Shown here: piece after piece, positions 47,735 through 58,064 of the stretch
How positions within the stretch are numbered: the first letter of the stretch is position 1
Layout: each line of letters opens with the position of its first letter
Translations under genes and position numbers: made by a program
Notes under the pieces: model-generated
Told to the model about the DNA's origin: nothing
The model's input: the letters and a program-made list of their open reading frames with translations, nothing else
Database searches by the model: none
Assembly: GCA_032629725.1 (NCBI GenBank)
Contig: JAFEVB010000020.1
Span: forward strand, 704,501 to 768,500
Length of the DNA: 64,000 bases
Origin: Gremmenia infestans
Taxonomy: Eukaryota > Ascomycota > Leotiomycetes > Helotiales > Hamatocanthoscyphaceae
Direction of reading: 5' to 3'

Positions 47735-48578
47735 AGCTTTGGATATTGAGGATTAAGCTCTTAGCTATATAGCAGACTACACAACCAAAAAAGCAAATAA
47801 AAAAGAAGAAAAAAGAAGATACTTATCTCGCAAAATGTTGCTACGCCGCCTGGCAGCCCTGCTAGCCTGGCATATTAGCCTCCCCGACCTTCCTAGTAGG
47901 GAAATCATCCATGTCGGACAAGGAAAACGAGACTCGCACAATAATAGGGCGTAAACGAATCTACGAAGAACCCAGTGATAATGGCTTGGAAATGTTAAGT
48001 TGTCGGCTTGGCATAAACCCGAGAGCGGGGTGACGGGTTGCGGTAAAATGGTAGATACTCGAAGTCTTCGAAGTGCCTTTAAATGCAGGAAATATCATTT
48101 CTAAATATGAATGAAGTTTGTACCAGTGTTTTAATAAAAAAGAAAGAGAAATCTGGATCATATCAAAGAAATCAAGGAGGCAAAATGCAAGATATAACTG
48201 AGTAAAGAGCTGCTAGCCACTGGTATAACAACCGCGGAGATCACAATGAGGCTGTTTATATAAGTCAGCCGCTTTTCCACAGTATGCAGAGAATGCCTCT
48301 GAGTCTTAGCATCAAATGCCGACCAAGGTTATATACTTATATAGTAGGTATAAGAAAAGTATAAAGGAGAGCAGAAGCGTTTATTTCTACCCCTGAAGAT
48401 CTGCCCCGCCCCCGCTATGCGATAAGATAAGGAGATTCCATGCCGACGTCATCTGTTGTCATCCCTAATCCCAATTACAACATCCATCACATCTCGTTAC
48501 ATCTCTTCCTTTGCTTAAAACCCCTCAACCTCAACCTATTCTATACCTTACTCACCCCAATCACCCCAATCACCCAAC
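47735..48578. promoter_or_regulatory. Divergent spacer, esterase / dehydrogenase
   Basis: 844 bp between two oppositely oriented starts. A pyrimidine-rich and CAC-rich tract precedes the dehydrogenase ATG. No specific operator seen. Confidence 0.4.
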
Positions 48579-49608
48579 ATGCCAAACATCCTAATCATAG
48601 GCGCAACGCGTGGTCTCGGAGCCTCCCTCGCAAACCTCTACGCCTCCAGCCCCTCCAACACGGTCTACGGCACGACCCGCTCCCCCTCCGGCCCCAAGGG
48701 ACTAAACGAGAAGATCGTCTGGGTACCCCATATCGACGTCTCGCAAGAAGGCGTAGGCGCTTCTCTGGTAAACCAGCTGGGCCAGCTAGGTGTCGCAGGA
48801 GGAATGATTGAGGGAAAAGACGAAGTGCGCGGTTTCGACATCGTGGTCATCACGGCTGGATATTTCGCTACTGAAGACTTTACCAATGGTCCGAAATGGG
48901 CTGAACAGGTAAAGATGTATAGTGCGTCTCTCCCTCCCCCCTTTCCTCTCATTAATCAAAATGTGATAATCTAATATTTATACCCAAACACTCACTAACA
49001 CCTCCACAGCAACATCTTCCATCTCCCCACCTTTCATAATCCACTCCCTCACACGCGCGAAATTACTTCCCAAAGGTTCGAAAATTGTTCTGGTCAGTTC
49101 GGAATCCGGCAGTATAACTCTGAGACACGAGAAAGAGGGAGGTGGGAACTACGCGCATCATGCTAGCAAGGCGGCCTTGAATATGGTGGGGAAGCTGTTG
49201 AGCCTGGATTTGAAGGAGCACGGGGTCGTGGTTAGTATTGTGCATCCGGGGTTTATGAGGACGGAGATGACGAAAGGGGTTGGATTTGATAAGTATTGGG
49301 ATGATGGTGGCGGTGAGTTTACTTCTTTTACCAGCAACTACCTTTCCTTGTTTTGATTTGCGGGGATATTCAAGGAAGGAGGGCTGATGTGTGGTAGCTG
49401 TTACACCTGATGAAGCTGCAAAGAGTCTAATAGGTTGGACGGAGAAGCTGGATTTGAGCAAGACTGGAGAGTATTGGGCGCCGAGGGGACCTAGTAAGTC
49501 ATTTATGTTTCGTGGATAATGGGGTCCTAACAAGTTGTAGGGGATATTGGGACGGCGGAAGTGACACTTGGCAAAAACCTCCCCACGCCATTGCAATTAC
49601 CATGGTGA
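48579..49608 (+). CDS. Short-chain dehydrogenase/reductase, C-factor-like, Tyr-to-His
   Basis: Four exons, 48579-48921, 49010-49312, 49398-49493 and 49541-49608, 269 residues. The Rossmann start is MPNILIIGATRGLGASL (TGxxxGxG-type cofactor loop). The catalytic Ser region is VLVSSESGS (Ser 144-146), and the Lys is in HASKAALN (Lys168). The position of the catalytic Tyr (YxxxK, residue 164) is His; a Tyr lies two residues earlier (Tyr162). The end is PTPLQLPW. Cytosolic NAD(P)-dependent function is expected from the family, but this substitution may alter or remove catalysis. Confidence 0.88.
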
Positions 49609-49853
49609 AAGCACTCTGCAAGGAGTGGGAGAGAAGTACAGATATACCCTTGTAATAAATAGCAAATTGTTCCACAGTCAGTAATGTATAACGTTTTATA
49701 ACGAATACCAATGTGCGAATCTCATCACGAGCAAAGCAAGTGCCAAAACTCGTTTAACCTTATTACTAAAGTGAAAGGTATGTATTCAATAATATCATTG
49801 CTGTTGCCTTTCCCGCCCAGATACGCCTTCCTCCTAAACCCGTAATTGTCCAT

Positions 49854-50701
49854 TTACAACGCAGCAAGCATCGCAGCAACAACGCCAACGATTCCCCCAA
49901 CACCCGCCAGCATATTCGGCGCCCCAGCCGCTGAGCTTGAAGTCGCAGCCGCGCTGCTGGATTTCGTGGGCGTGCCCGATTCTGCTGTACTTGAGATCAG
50001 CTTCGTGGTAGTGGTACGCTCAGAAGTTCCGGAAGTATTGGCGATGATTGGAAGAGTGGTGCTGCCGGTGCTGTTAGTTGGGAGGATGAGGAAGCTTCTG
50101 GTGCCATTGTTAGTATATACGGAATACCTGCTTGCCATATCGGTGGGTGAAGGTGACGTGTCGATGGTTGTGCGTGTTGGGGCTGTGGGGGGTGGGAAAA
50201 TGCTTGTTAGGGTCGAGGCAGCTATGGGGAGGAATGTGAGTCAGCTGTTTTCTTTTGGAGACGTTGGAGTGCGTGAATGAATGAAGTAGGAGTTTTGAAG
50301 AGAAAGAGTGGGTTTGAGGCATATCTATCTGCGAATACGGCTTGTCTTACCTATACTGTTACTGGTAGTAAGAGAGGTGGAGAAAGCAGAGCAGAGACGG
50401 AGAGCAGCAGAGACAGCGACCGCGAATTCAGTTTCGTTGCATGCGGAAATCAGGCAGGGTGTGACCAGGCCTTGGATCTTTTCTCGGTCGGTGATGCATT
50501 GGCAGATGTAATCATTGGGACCACAGCCTGAAGATGTGATTGCGGAATCGAAGCAGGGGAGCTGTTGAGTTGTAAGATATATTGGATGTTGAAGCCGAGG
50601 AGAGGGAGGGAGGTAGGGCATACAGCGCATTGAGGTTCACCGTTGAGAACCTGAGCAGAGGCTAGGCCTGTGACCGCGAGTATGGGGAATGTGATCTTCA
50701 T
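49854..50701 (-). CDS. CFEM-domain GPI-anchored protein
   Basis: Three exons, 50701-50624, 50561-50351 and 50221-49854, 218 residues. A signal peptide (MKITFPILAVTGLASAQ) is followed by a CFEM domain with eight cysteines: QCALPCFDSAITSSGCG, DYICQC, VTPCLISAC and LRLC. The Asp in GPNDYICQC corresponds to the heme-iron Asp of characterised CFEM proteins. The rest is Ser/Thr-rich and ends in a hydrophobic GPI tail (GGIVGVVAAMLAAL). CFEM proteins can bind heme or act at the host interface; which applies here is not known. The gene converges on the dehydrogenase gene. Confidence 0.9.
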
Positions 50702-52375
50702 GATTGCTTTAGGTGTAGTTGGGAGATGCGCTGAGGCTAAAGAAGCGAGTGTCGCGGAGGTTTAGTGTTGATAATGAAGTTCGACTGAAGGGCAAAACAA
50801 GTGTTTCAAAGAATGAAGTTGGGAGACTTTTGTATCATGATGAATCAGAGGTTGACAGATGGACAGTCGTGACTCCTTTCTATACAGGTAGCTGCATGCC
50901 TTCGAATTCACTTCCTTGAGGCAAATTCCTTCCATCTACGTGCGTGGAGATGCGACTATTGAGCTTCCTTACACTACTAGGTAGGACAAGACAGACGAGC
51001 TGGACAGGTGCATCAGTGAAGCTGTTCTCTATTGGTGGAAGACACAGATACAAAATGGCGGGGAAGGCTTTACTAGACGCCGCCTTCCAATATTTCGATC
51101 GATTTGCCGAACACAAATACCGCACTATGCCCCATATTCTCTATACTATAGCATAGTCGGATGCGAATTTTTTCTTCAGACCCAGAGGGATTCTTACTCC
51201 AATGATAGGAGGGAATACGTTCGCGAAGGAGTTTGAAGTAGTTAGTTGTTAACTCAAGGCGCATAAGCTTGCTCGGCGTAGCGATCAACGGATGGGAAGG
51301 ACCTCTGAGCTACCATATGTATAACAATAGTCAATAATTTCAGGGGCCGAAGTCGCTAACTGCAAGGTACCGCAGAAAGAGAAACATGTGAAAGTCAAAC
51401 ATGTACTTGGAGTGGCAATTGTCAATTTATAGCATTAGCGTTAACTGATGGCTTGTATTGCTGAATATGATATAATAGATATTAGCTCCCACGCCACGAA
51501 GCCCGTGTTTTCTGAAACTAATTTCGATTGATTTGCGCGTGTAGCAACAGGCAAGAGACTTGGCATCTAATGACTGAACCATTGATATGAAAATTTCATT
51601 TATAGTATAAATAGTGTCATGATTTCAAGTCAGGTGTGGGCCAATTTTAAAGTCAAAGTTCCCTGTAATGATTTTTGCCTTCGTGTATGCGTTGCACGAG
51701 AGGTAGCTGCTAAAAGCTGGTACCTTTGTATATAGGTGAAGGATGATTAGATACGATCGAAATACTGAATAATGTTTACAAACTAGTCTAGTGTTTGCTT
51801 CATTTTGGTATTAAAGAGCAACATCGTTGATGCTAAGAATCCGAGATCGGCTGGAGTCAAATGCAACACTTGTCACAAACACCTACGCTATTCATTTGGG
51901 AATGAAGGGTGTATAACCTTGAAGTAACAAACAATATATGATGTTTGCAGACATGTCTTCGGCTTAGCAAACATTTGTTGTGATGGGTCGCGAGGAAGTG
52001 GGGCATGGGTCGAATAGGCGGGATTCGGAAAGGGAGATAGTGGGCTTGAGACCGAAATAACAAGCTGGAGAGTATTGAAATAAAGAGAGCGGGACCTAAG
52101 CGGTAGTTAGCATCCTAGGATACGGGTTTGAAAGAGCCAGAGAGGAAGTGGCGTTGGCTGAGACTGAAAGCAAAGCCGACCAACGAAAGAGCGCTCCTCC
52201 GTTTGCACGCACAACACTTCCCTTGAAAATTGAATTGATCAGCGAAGAAATGCCAAGAACTCCAGTTTAATGAAAGTTGACATAGAAATAAGCATTAAAA
52301 CCTCAAAAAAGGGCGTAATAAGACCAGTCATAATGTAAAGGTTGCCTGAAAAGAAAGCACTTGTTCACACGAAGC
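50702..52375. other. 1.7 kb spacer, no supported gene
   Basis: AT-rich, only short frames without motifs. Confidence 0.5.
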
Positions 52376-52379
52376 AAAA
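52376..52379 (-). terminator. Pol III T-run downstream of tRNA-Gly
   Basis: TTTT on the minus strand, 8 nt after the tRNA 3' end. Minimal but consistent with RNA polymerase III termination. Confidence 0.5.
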
Positions 52380-52386
52380 GAGGAAT

Positions 52387-52474
52387 GCGCTAAACGAGAG
52401 TCGAACTCGTGTCTCCACCTTTTCACTGATGATAATATGGGAAGGTGACAGGCTAACCACTGCCCCATTAGCGC
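52387..52474 (-). tRNA. tRNA-Gly (anticodon CCC) with 17-nt intron
   Basis: The cloverleaf folds cleanly by hand. The 7-bp acceptor pairs GCGCTAA with TTAGCGC. D stem GGGC/GCCT, anticodon stem TCACC/GGTGG (one G-U), loop with U33 and CCC at 34-36. T stem ACGAG/CTCGT around TTCGACT. A 17-nt insertion sits directly after position 37, the canonical place for tRNA introns, leaving a 71-nt mature tRNA before CCA addition. It reads GGG glycine codons. Confidence 0.94.
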
Positions 52475-52654
52475 TACCATCCTCCTGTTTTTGTGCTATT
52501 TCAAGTATTAAAGTGTGTTTTGGAAAAGGGGTGTCGCCAGGGTCGCTTGCCAGGGGCTCGCTTAAACTACGCTAAGATAGGAAGCCGATAAGGATTCTCA
52601 AAGTCCAGACGTCCAAAGAGCAAATTTATTTCTTTTACCAACAGGCAAATCAGT

Positions 52655-53377
52655 ATGCTGCGAGACGATGAGGCTTTCCCGATGGCAGGACGAATACACA
52701 CTGTTAATGCTGATGGTCTAGTCCAAGAAGAAGACAGTATACTGCGCGAAATATCCTACCCCAATAACGATTTCGATGATGTCTTTGGATCTGCCCCTCC
52801 TTCTCCCACCTTCGAAAATCCTAGAGGCGGCAACTTAGAACCCTCAGATGTGCCTCGGTTGAAAGAGAAACACGAGACAGAGGGATATAGAGATGGTGTA
52901 TCGAAGGGCAAGGCCGAAACGGTGCAAGCGGGATTTGATGAGGGGTATGGGCTTGGTGCTGTGCTAGGCCTGAGGATCGGGAAGATATTGGGTCTATTGG
53001 AGGGAATCTGGAGAGCTGCGCATGCTGGGGAGGACGGGGAAAGGCTGGAGGGTTTATACGAGGACGCGAAGAAGGAGTTGAAGACGGAGAGTGTTTTTGG
53101 GAGGGAATGGTGGGGCGAGGATGGGATTTGGACGTTTGAGGTTCCTGGTGAGGGGGCAGAAGGGAAGGAGGTCACATTTCCGGATGTTGCGGGAGCTCAT
53201 CCTCTGATTGTGAAGTGGGAGCTTATAATCGAAGCAGAGATCAAGAGGTGGGGTTTGGATCTGAGTCTTATGGCTACGGAGCATACACAAGAGGAGAGGA
53301 GCCACGATATGGTAACCCAAGATGTTACAGATGCTCCTCGACTGCCTGGAGCTCAAAAAGCAGAATTGAGCTGGTGA
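52655..53377 (+). CDS. YAE1: Yae1-domain protein
   Basis: Single exon, 240 residues. The N terminus is short and acidic with a DDVFGSAPPSP motif, followed by the Yae1 signature of Gly every fourth residue (EGYRDGVSKGKAETVQAGFDE... continuing GYGLGAVLGLRIGKILG, about 78-125). In yeast Yae1 works with Lto1 as an adaptor that brings the Fe-S protein Rli1 to the CIA targeting complex. The C-terminal half is less conserved. The start at 52655 precedes the domain by about 75 residues. The tRNA gene lies 180 bp upstream on the other strand. Confidence 0.9.
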   Translation: MLRDDEAFPMAGRIHTVNADGLVQEEDSILREISYPNNDFDDVFGSAPPSPTFENPRGGNLEPSDVPRLKEKHETEGYRDGVSKGKAETVQAGFDEGYGLGAVLGLRIGKILGLLEGIWRAAHAGEDGERLEGLYEDAKKELKTESVFGREWWGEDGIWTFEVPGEGAEGKEVTFPDVAGAHPLIVKWELIIEAEIKRWGLDLSLMATEHTQEERSHDMVTQDVTDAPRLPGAQKAELSW

Positions 53378-54719
53378 AAGGGGCCAATGCTTGTTTTGTG
53401 CCAGTAGCGCTCTCTAAACACGGTCCGACGTTAGACGGCGGAAAGAATTATTCCACACGAACGTTTCCTGTCAGTCGGGAAGCTGCAGCCTTCTTTGGAA
53501 CTGGTCATACTTCACGAGGGAGGGCGTTTCTAGGAGTCGCACCTGTACGACATGAGATAAACGGATTGCCTTCAGAAGCTTTACCTCGGGCGGCTTGAAC
53601 TGTCGTGGAAGTAAAGAGATGAAGGCTTAAGATCTCCAGAAAGCTTGTCGCCGACCTTAGGAACTGATCGCTGACCATATGCCAAGTCTCCAGAACCACA
53701 GGCTCGTTCCAGGACAGCTCTTTTTCTCCCATAGACCAATTAATCTGAAGCCCGTCTATTCACCAAAACTCTCGCATAATCCGTGTTGCCCATATCCAAA
53801 TTCTATTCCGGCGACGGGCTACGAAAATGCTTTGCATCTTGCGAGGAAAGCCATGGTAGCTGGTTGCTCGGATCAGATGCCATCGACTTACAGGTTCGCG
53901 CCTTGGACGACCTTTTTCTGCTACCTATCATGTCTATGATTGAAAGTGCTTAAGCAGAAATTATCAGAAAACATTATAGTGGAAGTTGTGGTAGAATCCC
54001 AGCCTGATATTGAATGAGAGAAACAAAAACACATGTTCGACTGCGCTGAATGTATTTAAAGAGCGTCTTGATTCCGTTGCTTCCGCGTTGCCTTCTCGTT
54101 GCCTTCTCGTTGCTTCGCCGTTGCTATCCGCGAGGAGGTTGCGTTGCGGTTTCCTCGTTTTCTGCCAATTTGCTTGTTTACCCTTCTTCCCCTCTTCTTC
54201 CCGTCTCCATGCTTTTTTCCCTCTTCATCAACCTCAACACCTCAAATAAAATAAATTGATTCTTCTCAGGGCTCAGTCTACCGATTGAGTCTTCCCTTCC
54301 ATTCATTTTGCATACAATCAAGCATTCAACTATACTTCCCTACATCACATTCTCTCCTCCCAACTAGCAAACAGACAACACTCGATCGGGTCAACCCGTT
54401 TGCCATACTACTCTCAACCCTTCGACGTGAGTTGCTATACTTCATACATACCGCGGGCAATCTACGAGGGTTCAGGATCCACAAGACTTGCCAATGACCT
54501 CGGCGGGCTTGTTGATTCACATCTTGCAACCCTCAATTTCTCTGGCCGAGAACCACATTCACTTGCTCTGCTCCAGCCAGCTGCACATCCAATGTCACAA
54601 TCTGTGGCTATTCACCTTATTTAGCAACGACTGATGTATCTGTCCATCCTTCTGCTGACGGCTCCTACGTTCTTTTTCATCATAAATCCAAATTGACGCT
54701 CCCTAGGTTTATCAGAACT
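53378..54719. other. Spacer before the glyoxal oxidase gene
   Basis: No supported gene. A CGTTGCCTTCT-like imperfect repeat lies at about 54075-54125. Confidence 0.5.
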
Positions 54720-57375
54720 ATGAAGACTACTACCATCCTCTCTCTCGCCTTTGCTGCTACAGCCTGCGCCAACATAGTAATCAACCATGTTCCCTTGACA
54801 TGCGACCGAAAAAGCTCCCAAATTTACCATGGCTGTCTTCGTGGCCAAGTATGTATGGATGACGGCAGGTTAGTCAACTCCCCAACAGCACAGGATTCCC
54901 GACTGACGCTTTCTCAGCTGCATGGCCTCTAAAACCATCGACTACCCTATCTCCTTCCGCCCCGTAATTGACAACATGCCCAGAGATGCACCAGTGTACT
55001 CTACTGACGGATATTGCGGTCCCAATTTCAACAATACCATATGTGATCCAAACAGCAAGGCTTATTCTGGTGGATGTTGCTCAGTACGTCCTATGGTGTA
55101 GCCTTTGAGCATGCGAGACTGATATGGGATTAGCAGTACGGCTTCTGTGGAAACACAGACAGGTAAGTGAATCGGATTATGGTCTGGTAGTCGCGTTAAC
55201 TAACAATAATGTAGTCATTGTGGTGATGGATGTGTCTCTGGATGCAAGCCTCGCGCAGATGGACAATGTGGAGTGAAATTCGGTGGTTCTACTTGCGACC
55301 CGAAGGGTCCTTACGGAGGATGCTGCTCTTCATACGGGCACGTTATTTCTTATCACCTTCTCTTTTCAGAAGCTCTCAATCTAACATATGCTTATATAGA
55401 TACTGCGGCTCTACACCAGAACACTGCCTTACAATCAATGGATGCCAAAATGGCTGCACAGATGGTGTAGCTACCACGCCTGTAATTTCTGACCCACAAC
55501 CGACTTCAACCCCTGCTGAGCCTATTATCGGACCCGTGTCGACGACAACAGTACCAGGAGCTACGGAAACCGGTGTTGTGACCACTGATGGAAGTTGTGG
55601 TACCTCAAACAACAACACTGTCTGTGGTAATTGGCCAAATGGGAACTGTTGTTCCATGTATGGATTTTGGTAAGCAAGCATCTTGAACATTATAGAACCG
55701 GCATCTGACAATCGGTAGTGGGAGCACCAGTGCACATTGTGGTGCCGGATGTCAGTCTGGGAATTGCCTCAACGCTCCAGCCGTGGCTGCTCCAGGTCCC
55801 AGTCCAGCACCTCCCGCTCCAAATGGAGGATCCTTTGCCGTTATCGGTCAATCAGGCGTCCCCGCAATGCACGCTGCTCTTATGCCAAATGGCCGTGTGA
55901 TGATCCTTGATAAGCTGGAGAACTACACGCAAATCAAGAATGCAGATGGCTTCTATGCAATGTCTTCAGAGTATGACCCTGTGACCAACAAGGTTGTACC
56001 TCTCGCATACTTGACGAATGCGTTTTGCTCAGGTGGTGTATTCTTGGCAGACGGGCGTGTCGTATCTCTTGGAGGCAATGCTCCATTGTTATTCATCAAT
56101 CCTAACATTGGGGATGGTTTCAATGCCATCCGATACCTGTCTCGATCCGCAACGGATGCAAACCTCGACGGTCAAAGCTGGAGTGAACCTGGGAATAAAC
56201 TCGCTAGTAATCGATGGTATGCCACTGCTCAGACAATGCCTGACGGAACAGTATTCGTCGCCTCTGGAAGTCTCAACGGCTTTGACCCTACAGTTCTGTC
56301 CAATAACAACCCGACGTATGAGATCCTCAATCCAGAGGCTGTGTCGCAAGGCAAGAACATCCCCTTGGCCATCTTGACCAAAAACCAACCTTACTATATG
56401 TACCCCTTTGTTCATCTCCTGAGAGATGGCACCCTCTTCCTGTTCGTCGCTAAAGCATCGCAAATATTTGACGTTGGATCCAATACTGTCATCAAAGAGC
56501 TTCCGGATCTCATTGGCGACTATAGAACGTACCCAAACACCGGTGGTAACGTCCTACTTCCCCTTTCCAGTGCGAACAACTGGGAGCCAGAGATTATCAT
56601 TTGTGGGGGCGGCGCCTACCAGGATATCAACTCTCCCACGGATCCAAGCTGTGGTCGCATCCAACCTCTAAGCACAGACCCAAAGTGGGAAATGGACTCT
56701 ATGCCTGCAGGTAGGGGTATGGTGGAAGGAACATTGCTTCCGGATGGAACAATTGTATGGCTCAATGGTGGTAACCGCGGCGCCCAAGGATTTGGACTCA
56801 TGAAAGATCCAGAACTGGGGGCTCTTATGTATGATCCTTGCAAGCCACTTGGTCAGAGATTCACCACTCTTGCAATCTCCGCCATTCCTCGACTTTACCA
56901 CTCCGTTGCACTTCTGCTGCTCGACGGTACTCTGATGGTCACTGGATCTAATCCTGTGGAGATGCCCATATTGAACCCCAGTGCTCAAAATCCCTTTGTC
57001 ACGGAATTCCGAGTTGAGCGGTATGTTCCGCCATACTTGCAAGGCGAGAACGCAAACAGACGCCCCACAAACGTCAATATCTCGTCACATGCCATCAAGG
57101 CTGATGGAGGCACGTTTGTGGTCACCTTCAACGCTCCTGCCAACGCACAGAAGGGACAGGTGGTGTTGTATCACGGCGGGTTCGTGACTCATTCGGTGCA
57201 TATGGGTCATCGCATGTTAGAGCTGGACAATCAAGGTTGGGTAGTAGGAGGAGCTCAGCAAAGCCTGACAGTCTTCGCTCCCCCAAACAACAACGTCGCC
57301 CCTCCCGGACCATACGTAGCTTACGTCATGGTCGATGGTGTACCAGCAATGGGACAATTCGTTCAGATTTCTTGA
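54720..57375 (+). CDS. Glyoxal oxidase (copper radical, AA5_1) with three chitin-binding modules
   Basis: Six exons, 54720-54868, 54918-55083, 55134-55162, 55215-55337, 55400-55669 and 55719-57375, 797 residues. A signal peptide is followed by a Cys-rich lead and three hevein-type CBM18 modules (about 83-126, 129-172 and 212-260), each with the GGCCS/GNCCS...YGFCG or YGYCG core. A Thr/Pro linker separates the second and third. The catalytic domain has all copper-radical residues: Cys349 (AFCSGG), Tyr413 (SNRWYATAQ), Tyr639-His640 (RLYHSVALLLLDG) and His737 (GGFVTHSV), plus the C-terminal DUF1929-like beta domain. It should oxidise small aldehydes to acids and make H2O2 outside the cell, held on chitin. 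The exon 4/5 join needs a GC donor (TACGG/gcacgt). Confidence 0.93.
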
Positions 57376-58064
57376 TCTCCGCAGGTGGTAAGATAGACTA
57401 GGATTGCACATATTTGGTGTTTTGCAGCATGGCGATGGCGCACGGAGTAGAATGTAAACGAATGGAAACTTGGACCAATGGCGAATAGGCGCGCGCTTGA
57501 TAGATGATAAATTGGAAGTTGGGTTCTCTGGTAACCTCATATACAACTCTTCTCAAGTAATCCCAAGAACCAACTTTCTGTGAATAGACAATAAAGGAAA
57601 GTATTCGTTTTGGAAGCGCTGAAGGAGCCCATGAAACTAGAGTGGAGTGGTTTCAGCGGGGCCGAACGGCGCCAAGCTACAGGGCTGAAACAAGTAATTG
57701 CTTCTTTTAACCCCGCCTCCATCCAATTTGAGAAAGTATTTCTAGTAGTATAAAGAGCAATATCTTCACTCTCATATCCGCACACATCAGTGAGAAGTAC
57801 GGTATTCCACAAAATACGTATAAACTTGATTGGACAACATACGACAAAACACGAGCTATCACATAAAATAGCCCCCAAAACAACGACACGCTAAATATAG
57901 CGCTTGGGCATCAGTTGTTAATGCAGTCGTCGGGGCTGCAAGGCTAATGCACCGAGGTTTATTCGCTATTCAGCTGGCTCCTCATCAATTCTTCCTCCTT
58001 CGTTCACGCAATTTCCGTATTTTTGCTTGTTCATTGACGAAGAGGGGACTCGAATAAAGGCAAC
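57376..58064. other. Spacer, annexin 5' flank
   Basis: No supported gene in 690 bp between two same-strand genes. Confidence 0.5.
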
